From Eunapius fragilis (taxonomy: Eukaryota; Porifera; Demospongiae; Spongillida; Spongillidae): a DNA stretch of 64,000 bases. Location: NCBI GenBank assembly GCA_963681505.1, contig OY811980.1, positions 7,941,118 to 8,005,117 of the forward strand. The letters are read 5' to 3'. Shown piece after piece: positions 35,301 through 46,556 of this stretch. The notes beneath the pieces are model-generated. The model was not told where the DNA came from. It did not search any database and saw nothing but the letters and a program-made list of their open reading frames with translations. How positions within the stretch are numbered: the first letter of the stretch is position 1; every line of letters begins with the position of its first letter. Position numbers and translations under genes: made by a program.

Positions 35301-38300
35301 TCACACCATCAGCTGTGAGGGAAACAATGAAAGGTCAAAATGGCCATAAGTTAGCTCTAAGCAGCTGGCTATGTCCATAGGTTAGCTCTAAGCAGCTGGC
35401 TATGTCCATAGGTTAGCTCTAAGCAGCTGGCTATGTCCATAGGTTAGCTCTAAGCAGCTGGCTATGTCCATAGGTTAGCTCTAAGCAGCTGGCTATGTCC
35501 ATAGGTTAGCTCTAAGCAGCTGGCTATGTCCATAGGTTAGCTCTAAGCAGCTGGCTATGTCCATAGGTTAGCTCTAAGCAGCTGGCTATGTCCATAGGTT
35601 AGCTCTAAGCAGCTGGCTATGTCCATAGGTTAGCTCTAAGCAGCTGGCTATGTCCATAGGTTAGCTCTAAGCAGCTGGCTATGTCCATAGGTTAGCTCTA
35701 AGCAGCTGGCTATGTCCATAGGTTAGCTCTAAGCAGCTGGCTATGTCCATAGGTTAGCTCTAAGCAGCTGGCTATGTCCATAGGTTAGCTCTAAGCAGCT
35801 GGCTATGTCCATAGGTTAGCTCTAAGCAGCTGGCTATGTCCATAGGTTAGCTCTAAGCAGCTGGCTATGTCCATAGGTTAGCTCTAAGCAGCTGACTATG
35901 TCCATAGGTTAGCTCTAAGCAGCTGGCTATGTCCATAGGTTAGCTCTAAGCAGCTGGCTATGTCCATAGGTTAGCTCTAAGCAGCTGGCTATGTCCATAG
36001 GTTAGCTCTAAGCAGCTGGCTATGTCCATAGGTTAGCTCTAAGCAGCTGGCTATGTCCATAGGTTAGCTCTAAGCAGCTGGCTATGGGGAATACATGTAC
36101 TGTCCAATATCCCCTAGGTTCTAAAGTGAAGAGGTGTACCAGATGATAATACACCTGACCTTCACTTTGGCAATGTTGATAGAACTTGGTAGAATGCACA
36201 AGGCATTCAAACCAGGAAGTATAATTGCATTCATGACAGACATGCAAGATTTCAGTTCCGGCAAACAATACACAAATATTAATTTCCATACACAGGTTAC
36301 CCCACCCCCACGGGATGATGCCCAAAGCATTAGGCATTAAGGCAGCTGTAAAATGTTAGGATGGATCAGGGTTAATTCACATAACAACTGTGGTATCTGG
36401 TATGCACAGTGGACCACACAGAGGTAAGCTGATAGATCAAATGTGGTTTAGGTGATGACTAGTGATTTGGGTAAGGAAACACCTTCTAAGATTGCTGGTC
36501 CGAGAGGGACTTCAGAGCATTTTTTGCTAACTGAAAATAAATGATACATGTATTTAAGTTGTTCGAGTCGGTCAATAAATTTTTTCAGAATTGCTGTGAC
36601 TACACAGCGACATATTAAACATTATTACCCGCAAAAAATAGTTACCTTGAAGGTAGAGAAAGAAACATAAGAGCAAGTAACATACAAGGGAAGAGACCCC
36701 TCCCACAACATACGGGGGAAAAAGGATATGGTCATGACAGGAGTGATGGTAGTTCCCTCTGTGTTGGAGGCCACAATAGTGAAGTAGTACATGGATGAGG
36801 GGACCAGACCAGTCAGGTTGACACCAAACTGTCCTCCAATCACATTGAGGTATGCACTCCCATTCACAGGGGTGCTGGACTGGCTTAGATTACCAGGGGC
36901 TGACCCATAATGGATAACATAGCTCTCCTGAGTGTACACAATGAAGGGAACTGTCCACCTGATGCTAATGGTATCCATGGAAACATATTTGGCAGTGATA
37001 AATGTAGGTTGATTGGGTGGACCTTGAGCTATCAGAGGACAAGGTGGGTGTGGTTAGAGTACATTGGGATACTGCATGTGCTCACCTGGGACAGAGACAG
37101 CAGCTGCAGCAGTCTGGTTCACAGGTCCATCAATAGGGACATACACCCTCACATCACACTGATAGGTGTACACCCCTGGGGGAGGCTGGGACACTGTCAG
37201 AGTGCTGGTGACATTGGGGGTGGAGTTAGTGACCCCGGGGGGCTGTGTCACGACAAATGTGGTCCCCCCAGTGATGGCCACACCACTGCTGTTGAAGGTA
37301 ATGGCCGAACTGTTGTAGCCATTACTCCAGCTCCAGGAGAACACAAAAGGCAGAGGGACAGAGGTAGGCTTGGTGGCAGTACAGTTGATCTGGAAGGAGC
37401 TGTTTGGAGATGACCGCAACATGGAGGGAGAGATGGTGGTCTCTAGGGGAAGGTCTGGGGAGGAGGACATGACTGAACACATGCTGATTGGCAAAGCACC
37501 TCTTACTGTCAACACTGAGGGAGTGATTGGACGTTGTGTTTACTGAAAGAATATAAGGAGATGGTGTTTTAGGTGTTAGCAATCTGATGCATTCGTATGT
37601 GCCAGCATCAGTTATGCTCAGACTGGGGATCGTTAGAGTAGACTGAAGAAAAGGAGGTACTGCTTGTGTTGATGCAGTTCCTCTAGGGGGAAGTCCCATT
37701 ACCCCTCTCCATATGAACTGTATGTCGACATAAGTATCCAGATTATCTTGAATTAGTTGTGTGCAGGTTAGCATGGCTGAGCTCCCTGCATAGTATTGTG
37801 GTCCTGATGTGACAGCAGGTGGGTCTGGAATGAGAGTGAAGTTCACACCAATAAAATAATAATTGTTTGCAGCTTCAGCTAGAGGTAGTAGTTTAGAAAA
37901 TAGGATGGTTCAAACAAACAATAGGATGGTTCAAACAAACCAGTTACTTTGCCAAAATTGTCCCTTCAATAGATCAGGTCCAACACACTCAATCACACTT
38001 AGGTCTTACATGTACTCATAACCAATAACATACCAACTGTAAGTGTGACGTTGAAGGCATAGCTGGCAGTTCTACTAACTCCATTTGCACTGGCATTGCA
38101 TACGTACAGCCCTGCATATGACAGGGCCACTTTAGATGGCAGTGTAAGTGACCTTGATGTGGTACTGCCAGAGGTTGTTTGAGCTCCCTCTGATCCAGCA
38201 GGGTATAAGGTCCACGTGACATTGGGAGGGGCACCAGAGCTAGAGGAGGCTGAGCAGTCCAGAATATACGTGTCCGGCCCTAAGACGACAGCTGGTACCG

Positions 38301-38505
38301 GAAGGTTGTAGCGGACGGTTATGGAGACGTCGAGGGAGACCTGGCAGTCGGCTGGTGATACGTAGTTGACATAACACTGTGATAACTTATACGTACATTA
38401 AATACTCAAATACCACCCGCCATTTCTCTCGCTCTCACTCCCTCCTCGATGCCCCCCTCTCTCACCCAGTGCCAAGCACACAAGTAGAAACAAGACGCCA
38501 ACCAT
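26704..38505 (-). CDS. Gene B: receptor-type tyrosine phosphatase, 3 Ig, 3 FN3, tandem PTP domains
   Basis: This is a conventional-size RPTP: 23 exons, 3957 nt, 1318 residues, all in phase. Exons: 38466-38505 (signal [14 protein letters not shown]), Ig 38034-38351, 37507-37824 and 37086-37454, FN3 36714-37028, 35124-35312 with 34675-34767, and 34032-34325, membrane 33840-33975, then 33648-33772, 33070-33222, 32296-32372, 31154-31288, 30968-31096, 30106-30387, 29605-29754, 28381-28480, 28148-28227, 27959-28084, 27765-27893, 27538-27707, 27271-27406 and 26704-26796. Stop TAG is at 26704-26706. Exon sizes 150, 100, 136 and 93 nt recur at matching places in gene A, so A and B descend from one gene. 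Its Ig3 and FN3 exons are nearly identical to those of genes C and D. Exon 33070-33222 covers what is two exons in gene A. Confidence 0.87.
28650..28785. repeat. 29-30 bp minisatellite
   Basis: Five units of GGAGGAGGGAAGGCTATGGG followed by GATATGTG lie in gene B intron 28481-29604. Confidence 0.85.
29286..29378. repeat. (GT)n microsatellite
   Basis: A long GT run ending in GTGCGTGTGCGTGCGTGCGG lies in gene B intron 28481-29604. Confidence 0.95.
29757..29985. repeat. Polypurine (GGGAGGGAGAGA)n tract
   Basis: An uninterrupted purine-rich tract of GGGAGG and GAGAGA units lies at the acceptor end of exon 29605-29754, in intron 29755-30105. Confidence 0.9.
30414..30915. repeat. 24-bp minisatellite (open in several frames)
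   Basis: About 21 units of GGGACATGACATGGGTACCG plus GGTA (24 bp) lie in gene B intron 30388-30967, starting about 26 bp from the acceptor. Because 24 is divisible by three and the unit has no stop in several frames, long open frames run through it on both strands. They are not supported as coding, since the flanking exons join in phase without them. Confidence 0.92.
31754..32280. repeat. 24-bp minisatellite (ATGTCATCACTCACTATAGC units)
   Basis: About 22 units of TCCAATGTCATCACTCACTA plus TAGC (24 bp) lie in gene B intron 31289-32295. The array ends about 15 bp from the donor of exon 32296-32372. Confidence 0.92.
32378..32640. repeat. TGTGGGTG-rich minisatellite
   Basis: Units of GTGTGGGTGAGAATGTGTGA and GGTGTACATGTGTGAG type start just after the acceptor of exon 32296-32372. 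A second array of GTGATGTGTG units follows at about 32735-32960. Both lie in intron 32373-33069. Confidence 0.85.
33345..33656. repeat. 33-bp minisatellite that copies a splice donor
   Basis: About nine units of period 33 bp (AGCATCCCCTCCACACCCTC plus CCCAGCACACCAT) lie in gene B intron 33223-33647. On the minus strand each unit contains GCTATGGTGTGCTGG, the same sequence as the true 5' splice site of exon 33648-33772 (GCTATG|GTGTGC). The frame stays open through the array (an 11-residue repeat), so unspliced or alternatively spliced product would not stop at once. Confidence 0.88.
33840..33975 (-). other. Gene B transmembrane exon
   Basis: The exon encodes a short extracellular stretch ([10 protein letters not shown]) followed by [27 protein letters not shown] and a basic end. 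The next exon begins RQKRRS, a stop-transfer patch. Confidence 0.83.
34388..34642. repeat. 22-bp minisatellite
   Basis: About eleven units of GGATGAAAGGGGTGGGGTTA plus GG (22 bp) lie in gene B intron 34326-34674. Confidence 0.9.
34900..35118. repeat. TGATGATCACC-type degenerate repeat
   Basis: Degenerate units of CATCAATGATGATCACCCTC lie in gene B intron 34768-35123, next to the donor of exon 35124-35312. The inverted counterpart is at 49375-49505 in gene C. Confidence 0.75.
35344..36092. repeat. 31-bp minisatellite, nearly perfect
   Basis: About 24 almost identical units of TAGGTTAGCTCTAAGCAGCT plus GGCTATGTCCA (31 bp) lie in gene B intron 35313-36713. The low divergence implies recent expansion or homogenisation. 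Confidence 0.93.
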
Positions 38506-38640
38506 CCTCCCGCCAAGAGCGTGTAGTACGGTAGTATATGCTACAAGTAGCGCATCAACGATACTATGCTTTGGGCCACGGTTAATTAGAGTTCAGCCGC
38601 GTGCTAACGTTGTTGGGCGTGGTCCAACTTAATAGGGGAT
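38506..38640. other. Upstream of gene B
   Basis: This short stretch precedes the gene B start codon and contains no recognisable gene. It belongs to the 8.5-kb interval between the divergently oriented genes B and C. Confidence 0.4.
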
Positions 38641-39225
38641 CTTGGTGAGGTGGTATTCCTGAATTATCACTGCCATACCGCACAGTGCTTTCCTCCAATT
38701 AAATGTAGCTCAGAACCCCTCTATATCCACACAATACTGCCAAAGACCCAAATATTGTAGAGGGTTATGTTACTGCCCCACTCAAAAGTGTACACTTTCC
38801 AGTATCTACTCTCGTACCCAGTCGTACGCTCACAGCTGATAGATTACATCACATCACCGCGGCTTACGTCATCCGTACGTACTAGGGTCTGGGCACGAGA
38901 CTACGATGTGCATCGTGGGTGCATAACTGAACAGATAAGTATAAAGCACAGCCCATTGCTGCCTGCTGCAGGGATAATTAATAGGCTCGTCAGAGGTAAT
39001 ATTTTTTCTCTGGCTCGAGACTATGTGGTTAAAGAAAAAAGTTGGGTCTGGGTACGGATCGGCTGTTTAGCAATGCAGCGGCGACGAAAGCGGTAAGCTA
39101 CCGTGCATGCAAGGATTATTGCATGAATTCGGTTAGGCGTTTTGCGCGAAATGAGTAGATATAGTACATACATGTATGTTATAACATATGACAGGACCTA
39201 AGGTTTCTAATTTATAATCAAAGGG
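38641..39225 (+). repeat. Duplicated intergenic block, copy 1
   Basis: This block matches 44650-44734 plus 45872-46395 in the same orientation: GCTTTCCTCCAATTAAATGT, TAGAGGGTTATGTTACTGCC and GGCTGTTTAGCAATG... occur in both, in order. Copy 2 is interrupted by a 1.1-kb insertion at 44735-45871, so copy 1 shows the empty site. Confidence 0.8.
38808..38903. mobile_element. Small inverted-repeat element (CTCGTACCCAG family), copy 1
   Basis: It begins CTCGTACCCAG and ends CTGGGCACGAG, a short terminal inverted repeat, with a core rich in TTACATCAC and TTACGTCATCCG. Family members are at 46004-46104 and 63857-63983. It is non-coding. Confidence 0.6.
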
Positions 39226-40950
39226 AAAAGGGAATATGGACAACGCATTCGAGATGTTGAACATGGCGTCTTCACACCCCTTGTTTATTTTTTTCCCACC
39301 TCGGGTGCAATGGGGATCTGAAAAGCAAGACAAGGCATATTCCTTCATTATGGGCTGGCTAAGATGTCATCTGTCTTTTGCCATACTTCACACACTGTTA
39401 AAAAAAAAGGTGTTACCGCAACACACTTAGGGGTGTCTGTACGCATGTTTGAAAATAACACCCCCTGGGGTGTAGTCGTAACCGCTCAGGAGTGTTATGG
39501 CCAACACCCCTGAAGTGTAGCCAGTACACTCTATTGGGTGTTGACAGAGGCAACAATATCACGTATATTTACCGTAAATTGATGGCAACAACACGTTCAA
39601 TTGATTTTAATAAAATGGTGATAAATAAATACAACCCATAAAAAGAACACATAAAGAAATGTAGATGTCTTTACACGTTATAACGATCGAACAGGTTGTT
39701 TCTCTGTTCAGACACTAGAAAATCAGGAAAACTAATAAAGGACAGGTTACATCACGAGAGATATCTTACCTTAAATCTTGGGTGCATGCAGCCGTCACGT
39801 TCGGGAAGCAAAGGAGACCATTCTGTAACAATAACAATGTCAGCCATACTAATCGTGAAGCTTACCTCGAAAGCTTGGTAGGGCATGTCCATTTAGTCTT
39901 GTGAATTCTGGGGCGGGGCGTATTCAGTAACTTACATGTTTCCTTACGCAGTGTCCCATATAGTGCGGTAGCGTACGCTGTAGTAGTCGGGTAGCACGGT
40001 AGTAAAAATTTTCTTTGCGTATATTTGGCAGTCTACAGAGAAGTGGAGTTATACAGGCATTCCGAACTGCTGCACTAGTATACTCACCACGAAAATATCG
40101 CCACACTCTCTCCAAAGCGCTCAACTTTTTTTTTACTCGAACGAAGCATCGCTAGACGTGGTAAGAAAACAACGTATAAACCAAGCTAAAAAAATACAAT
40201 ACAAACATACCTTTCACAAACAGCGCCATTAAAAGGGTCACGAACGTATACGCGTGCTATTAAGGGTCACGCATGCGCAATGAAATAGACACAGCCAGCC
40301 GAGGGGGGGGAGCAAGAAAAACTGTACGGACCCCATCGTCCAATATTGTAGAGTTTAAAGAGGAGAGTACGAATCTGCTTTCAAAATAAAAATCGGACTT
40401 AAAAGAAAAAAGATATAATGGTTTTTAAAAAGGGGCGTAGGGGGTGGTACCCCTGCTAAAATTACATTTTAAGAAAAGTTCTCGTGTTTTTTTATCTTTT
40501 TTTCTTTCGCTTCGAATTTACATGGGAGTTGCATGATTCTATTTCTCTCACCTAAAGGACTTCACTGAGATCCCACATATTACAATCGCCAGACACTTGT
40601 GAAACAGGCAGCGAACGATTTAACATTTAACCCTCTCGTGGTAGTTACTACACAGCCAAAAACTAACGATTGGACCAATATTGACGCAGTATTGGGTCAG
40701 GATGACATCATTATTGGCCCAATAAATCGTAGCATTATTGCATCAACGTTTTTGGGGAAATTGGAGCATGCATGATACATCATTATTCGATCGGTAGATG
40801 ATAACAAGATGACCCGTTCATGAGTCATCCTTGGACCAATCATGATATATGTAATACATGTATGAGACATGCATGAAAATGTTTGTTTCCTAACATACCC
40901 ATCTATGCAGGCATGAATGGGAAAACCATAGGGTTTCAATTTGTCATATC
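39226..40950. other. Intergenic stretch, no gene recognised
   Basis: No coding exon is supported. At about 39400-39545 there is a cluster of GGGGTGT/ACACCCC half-palindromes. At about 40670-40860 TTGGACCAAT and TTGGCCCAAT motifs recur. Neither can be tied to a known element. Confidence 0.45.
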
Positions 40951-40964
40951 CATCAATATGCCAT

Positions 40965-41640
40965 GCTCAATATTGGCGAATAGTGCAGCTGCTGTAGGAT
41001 AATCCCTGCTCTGCTTCTTCACACGCACTAATAGATGCTCTTTCTCTAGCATCAATTCCACAGTCTTCATAATGGAATCGAGGTCCCATTCATCATTGGT
41101 GATTTCTCGACTAACAGTAACTCAAAGTTCCTGAGGAAGCTCCGTCATGAAGATCGAGGACAACAGACTCCCATATGACAATGATGGGATTCCAACTTTC
41201 CAAGTGACCTTAAGCTCCAAACATGTGACTCCACTAGGTCATATAGATGTCTGAGGCCCTTCAAATTGTGATTTGATGTTACTGCTTCAAGACTCATTAA
41301 GACGTCCATGTGTTTTGTGATGATTTGCTGACATTTGCCAAACTTCCTTTTAGGATCCACCACAGCCTCGTCGTAATTGGCAGAGGTAACCGTTAGTCCT
41401 GATATTGCAATAGCTGCATTTCCTTCCAGTAGAGTTCAAGTAGTTAAATTTATCTATCGCAGAAAGGTCTGGGTTGTTGTGAATTGATAACTCAAAGGTG
41501 TCCCATAATGCCATCCAAGTTGTCAGATCACCGTTGAATGTCTTTAATGACAGCTTGGGTAGTTTAACTTTGGGTCCACTTTATGGTACTCTGCTTGAGG
41601 ATTGACAACAGCTGGCAGAATGAGAAGAGGATGACAGCTC
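40965..41640 (-). pseudogene. BEL/Pao retrotransposon gag-region fragment (DUF1759-like)
   Basis: On the minus strand a broken frame reads LKTFNGDLTTWMALWDTFEL, then IHNNPDLSAIDKFNYLNST, then DEAVVDPKRKFGKCQQIITK-like and HMDVLMSLEAV, then LRHLYDLVESHVWSLRSLGK. The order F-x-G-D...W...W-D-F, H-N-N-P-x-L-S, K-F-N-Y-L and L-R-x-L-Y-D-x-V-E-x-H is characteristic of the DUF1759 region of BEL/Pao elements. Frameshifts and gaps make it a pseudogene, and no protease, reverse transcriptase or LTR was found. Confidence 0.65.
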
Positions 41641-41836
41641 TGTTCCCTGACTAGTAGTAGGTGCAACAGATCTTGGAGAGCCATCAATTCTTAGTGAATC
41701 AGGACTTCCATCACTAACAGTAATAGGTTGTGCAGTTGCGTTCTGCTGAACTTGTCCGGTCGTTGGAGCTTGGTTCGTCCGTCGATCTTGATTAGCCGTT
41801 TGATTCGGTGGTTGAACATGATTCGTAGCGGGTGGT

Positions 41837-44505
41837 CAGTGCCGGATTATCCATTGGGCAAGTGGGGCTACAGTCCAGGTGCCCACAACCTTAGGGGGCA
41901 CCAAACGGGCAAGTATGCATGCGGTGTTTGGTCAGACCCTCCCCCACCCCTTCCCAAAGACGCACTGTACACTAAAGAAACCACAAAATAATTATCGGTC
42001 AATGCATTTGCATATCCCCTCCCCGCTGCATTGATAATCAACTCGGTCCGTAACGCAGGTTACGGCACGTAATAGGAAACTCTTAGTGTGCGTTATTATG
42101 AATAGTAGCAGCTCGACCTCGAAATAAAGCAGTGATGGACCAGGAAGGGTACAGATGAGTGGCGCTGCAAAACGAAAGCTGAAGAAACAGCAGGAGAAAT
42201 CAATTACTAAGCTTCGCAAGCTGGAGGACCTGGGTTTTATCAACATCGTAGCACCCACAAACATGTCTGAAAGCTCTGCCACTACAACAGTGGACCAGAG
42301 TGGAGATTGTGCTTGCAATGAGCGTAATAGCTCCAATCCAGAAGGCATGATTCCTTTGGAGGCTGAAGCTCTCTCGCTTGGCTCTCACGCGGAGAGCGGA
42401 CATGAAGACAATGCTTATCCTGGTTATCCAATTGAAAAATGCAGTAGTTCCGAATGCAGTAGCTCCAAATCCAGTAGCTCCTTGTTGCCAGAATATAGTG
42501 GCGATATTGCTTTGTGGAAGAACATTTCAAAAGAGGTGCGTGAATACTGGAGCATGAAAGGACCTAAAGAGTGCCAGAATTATGATGGCGATTTTGCAGC
42601 TTCCGAGCGACAGTTTAAGGACCAAAGCAGAAAATTCTCTAAACATCTCCTCTTTCGAAAGCATCTTTCTGGTGAAGAAATTGCTCGAGAATGGATTGTT
42701 TACTCCCCTTCCACAGGAAGTATTTTCTGCTTTATATGTGTTCTGTTTGGTGACAGCACATTACAACACAGTTTTCAGGTACTGGATTCAGTGATTGGAA
42801 GCATGCATCCAGTAGATTGATTGATCATGAAAATAGCGCTGCACACCATAGCGCTCAAGTAGCATACTCAAGTCAGAGACAAGTGTGCAGAAGAATAGAT
42901 TGTGAAATTGGGAAACAATTAGAAGCTGAGAAGAGATACTGGCATGATATTCTAAAACGTGTGGTTGCTGTCATTAAATTTTTATCAGAACGTGGTTTGC
43001 CGTTTCGAGGAGATAATGAAATCCTTAACTCACCACACAATGGAATCTACCTCAGTGTACTTGAGCTGATAAGCAAATTTGACCCATTTCTTAGAAACTA
43101 CATTGAAACCTATGTGAAGAGTTTATAGAAATCATGGGCAGCACAGTGTTATCTGTTATCATTACTGAACTAAAAGAAGCCAAGTATTTTTCACTTTCTG
43201 TTGACTCAACTCCAGACCTATGTCATGTAGACCAGCTTACGGTTATAGTATATACGATATGTAAATAAGCAGTCGCACAACATACAAGAGCGTTTTCTTC
43301 TTTTTTTACCTATCCAGAGTCATACAGGTGAATGCCTTGCCACTACAGCAGTGCAGTTTCTTGAAACATAGTATAGATATTATGTACATGCGCGAACAGA
43401 CCCATGCAAGATAATTCAGCAAACATGTCTGGGAAATATAATGGTATGCAAGCTAAACTATGTGATATTAATCCGTTGGCATTGTACGTGCCTTGTGCTG
43501 CACATTCACTACATTTAATAGGTGTTTGCGCTGTTGAATGTTGTGTGGAAGCATTTCTTCAGCTTGGTTCAGAAACTGTTCACCTTTTTTAGTGCTAGTA
43601 CAAGCAGATGGGGGATACTTGTACAATATCTTGAAGGGGAAAAAAGAGTGTTCAAGTGTTTGTCCGATACACGATGGTCATGCATGCAGCTCGTGCTGAA
43701 GCTACTAAGGATGCCGAAAAAAAGAATAAGGAAACCAAAAACGCAATTCGGTGATGAATCTAACGGATTGGTGCTTCATCAGCATGATAAGTTTCGCATC
43801 GAAGTGTTCCTTCCAATATTGGATAAACTGTCACAGGCCTTGACGTTACGCACACAGGCATATGATGTGGTGCACAAGCGCTTCGGATTTATTACAGAAT
43901 TTCTAAGCATGGGAGCAGACGAAATAGAGAAAGCGGCTCAAAACTTACAGCAATGCTATCCTAATCTTTCCTCAAGAGTTCAAACACTTTTCCTGTTTTA
44001 TCGAACGTTTGAATTCAGACAAGGAAATGCCGACATGTTCATTCATATGTACAGCTATTAATTTGTACTGTATTATTTTTAACCATTGTCTACAATCAAC
44101 CTTTCCGGCCGAACGTTAAAATTGCTTATCAAATGTATTTGAGTTTGATGGCAACCGATGCATCAGGAGAGAGATCGTTCTCCAAGCTAAAGCTTATCAA
44201 AAATGAGAATAAAACATGCATGCATCAAGACAGACTTAACTGGCTATCACTCATGGCAATTGAGTCTGAGGTGCTACAGTAGATTGAATTTGAAGACATT
44301 ATTGAAAAATATGTGGCTGCAAAGTGTCGGAAGGTTGTAAAATTGTAAATCCTTTTTGCACAACTTGTACTTCTTATACAATAGTACTAATCACTTTATT
44401 TAGTATATTTAATTTCATGCGCAACGATTGAAACTCAAAAAAGGGAGGGGGGGGCCTTTCAAAATAAATAATCCAGGGGCCCCAGTGACCCTTAATCCGG
44501 CACTG
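41837..44505 (+). mobile_element. Degenerate hAT-type transposon
   Basis: The element starts CAGTGCCGGATTA and ends TAATCCGGCACTG, terminal inverted repeats typical of hAT-like transposons. Between them lies a broken transposase of the ZMYM1-like type. I do not see a matching 8-bp target duplication (flanks CGGGTGGT and ACAATATT), so the insertion is old or one flank has been rearranged. The preceding neighbour is the BEL/Pao fragment. Confidence 0.7.
42155..44347 (+). pseudogene. Broken hAT transposase (TTF zinc-finger / hATC type)
   Basis: The N-terminus (from ATG 42155) has a basic KRKLKKQQ stretch and a TTF-type finger region (REWIVYSPSTGSIFCFIC). A frameshift near 42778 separates it from the finger's second half (SDWKHASSRLIDHENSAAHH). 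Then come LPFRGDNEILNSPHNGIYL (DUF4371-like), a stop, SLSVDSTPDLCHVDQL, DNSANMSGKYNGMQAKL and VPCAAHSLHLIG from the RNase H-like catalytic region. The hATC dimerisation motif ASGERSFSKLKLIKN lies near 44170. Several stops and frameshifts rule out a working enzyme. Confidence 0.7.
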
Positions 44506-44734
44506 ACAATATTGATGCAGTAGGAACAGTGATATACGATCAGCTGATGTGAGGGCGACGGATCTGTAGCCGCCAAACCCTAACTTGTAAAAAACTTTCC
44601 CCACAACCATTTGGACCCGAACCCTTTAAACTTAACCCCCATGCAGTCTTGGGGACCTGGTGGTATTCCTTTGGGAATTACCACTGTCATTGCTTTCCTC
44701 CAATTAAATGTAGCCCAATGGCAGAACCCTCTAT

Positions 44735-45871
44735 AGAGCTCTTTCATGGTCACATGACGCGTGGGCTTTAATTGGGTTAATTGCTTTATTGTCCGCTCGC
44801 ATGGAAATATATGGGCTTATGTTCGGTTTTGGTACTTTTGATACGCGTATAACTCGCGCTCCGAGGGCACAAGTAAAAATCATTTTATTACAAATGTTAG
44901 ACCACAATAATACATATTTAAACGACACTCTGAAGTAATGTTACGTACCAAAACAGGTGATGTGTAACTAATTACAAAATTACAACTACTCATCAATTCA
45001 CACAAAGGGAAGAAGAACAAAGAAAATAAACAAAAAAATAAATAAATAAAATAAATAAATAAAATATAATTGAATAAAGTCACTCCTGCATGTATATATG
45101 GAAGTCCTGCTCCGTCTTCTATCTCCATCCTTCTCCTCCACTTCACCCGACTCCCACGAATGCACAAATTTGTAGCACGAAGGATAGCAAACATCAGCCT
45201 TGCCCGCACATAACCCATCACTTCACTGCTTGATTTATGCCAAGTTGCAGTAATTTTTTCTGATAGGAGGTGCATGAATGCCTTTCCTTCAACACCCAGT
45301 GCCCCATCTGCAGTCACAACAAAAGGTGTAAACGAAGCATGTACACATTCAGCTGCTTGTGAGTACTTCTGTTTCTTAATGTACTCGATAGAAGAAAGCA
45401 CCGCATTTACATCCCGTTGTACATAGGAGCTGGCATCTGAGTCGACTACTCTAACATCGAAAAAAGTAGTAGTTTGAGACTGCCACACACCACGAACAGA
45501 AAGGTCAGCAACTAAAGCTGGAAAATTTTTCTGGACATTAGGTTCTCTTAATTATCACCGGTTCTCTCAAAACTTCTTTATAGGCAATTGAAGCCAAGTC
45601 ACCTAGGGCATCCCTTATTTCATTGTGTCTTTGAATAACTAAACCTCCCTTTCTACAGTCGAGGGCATGTCCAGTGGTGAATTGGCTACCACAACCATCA
45701 CACAATGCTGGCAATCGTAGTAATGGTCTGTGATATCGTAGTGCCAAAGAGTCTCGAAATTCAGTGGCAGACAGATCAAAACTAAGCATAAGCCCATTGT
45801 AAACGAGCACCAATATGGCGGACTAATTAGAAGATGAATGCTCTTAAGAAGTCACGCGATGAAAGAGCTCT
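44735..45871. mobile_element. 1.1-kb insertion with terminal inverted repeats
   Basis: Compared with 38641-39225, this segment is extra. It begins AGAGCTCTTTCAT and ends ATGAAAGAGCTCT, a 13-bp perfect inverted repeat, and both sides resemble CTCTAT/ATACCC at the empty site. It contains the minus-strand coding remnant at 45060-45813. The ends look like those of a DNA transposon while the content looks like a LINE tail, so the class is uncertain. Confidence 0.6.
45060..45813 (-). pseudogene. LINE-like C-terminal endonuclease domain, divergent, frameshifted
   Basis: From about 45813 downward the minus strand reads CDGCG, GHALDCRKGG, VIQRHNEIRDALG and REPVIIK, then shifts frame near 45540. It continues VADLSVRGVW, TTTFFDVRVVDSD, ECVHASFTPFVVTADGALG and SSEVMGYVRARLMFAILRAT. 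The C-x2-C...H-x4-C, RHN, then D and F-D-x-R-V order matches the domain at 1430-2292 but belongs to a different subfamily. Confidence 0.6.
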
Positions 45872-46395
45872 ATACCCACATAACACTGCCAAAGACCCCA
45901 ATAGTGTAGAGGGTTATGTTACTGCCCCACTCAAAACTACATGCACGTGTACACTTTTTGTTTTCACCAGTTCATTAATTTTCATGCTATCATTTACACA
46001 ACTATTCTCGTACCCAGACTTTCGTACGTTCACACAGCTGATAGTTACATCACATCACTGCGGCTTACGTCATCCGCACGTACTAGGGTCTGGGTACGAG
46101 ACTACTTTGTGTAATGGTGCATAACTATATAAAGCACAGCCCATTGCGGCCTGCTGCAGGGATAATTAATGGACTTGTCAGAGGTAATATTTTAGCTCTG
46201 GCTCGTTACCAGTCGAGGCAATGCGGTTAAAGAAAAAAGTTGGATCTGTGTACGGATCGGCTGTTTAGCAATGAAGCGGCGGTGAAATAAATAAGCCACC
46301 TTGCATGCAAGGATTATTGGATGAACTTCGGTTAGGCGAAATGAGTAAATATAGTACATGTATGTGATTACATATGACAGGTTTCTATCAAAGGG
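45872..46395 (+). repeat. Duplicated intergenic block, copy 2 (right part)
   Basis: This continues the block that begins at 44650 and matches 38735-39225 in direct orientation. It includes its own copy of the CTCGTACCCAG inverted-repeat element at 46004-46104. Confidence 0.75.
46004..46104. mobile_element. Small inverted-repeat element (CTCGTACCCAG family), copy 2
   Basis: It begins TCTCGTACCCAGA and ends TCTGGGTACGAGA. It is orthologous to the element at 38808-38903 through duplication of the surrounding block. Confidence 0.6.
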
Positions 46396-46427
46396 TGTAC
46401 ATGTAAACGATAAAACACACAGCAAAA

Positions 46428-46556
46428 AACGGGTCAAATCAATTATTGATGTCACAACGGATTTAAATCAATTAACGCATGATTTGACAGTAAAATCAAG
46501 TGCGCTTGATTTGCGCTGGACAAATCAATTGTGAATCAATAATGATTTGACGCGTT
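46428..46556. mobile_element. Foldback element with GTCAAATCA termini
   Basis: The left end ACGGGTCAAATCAATTATTG is the inverse of the right end CAATAATGATTTGACGCGTT with few mismatches. It is non-coding and MITE-like. Confidence 0.5.
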
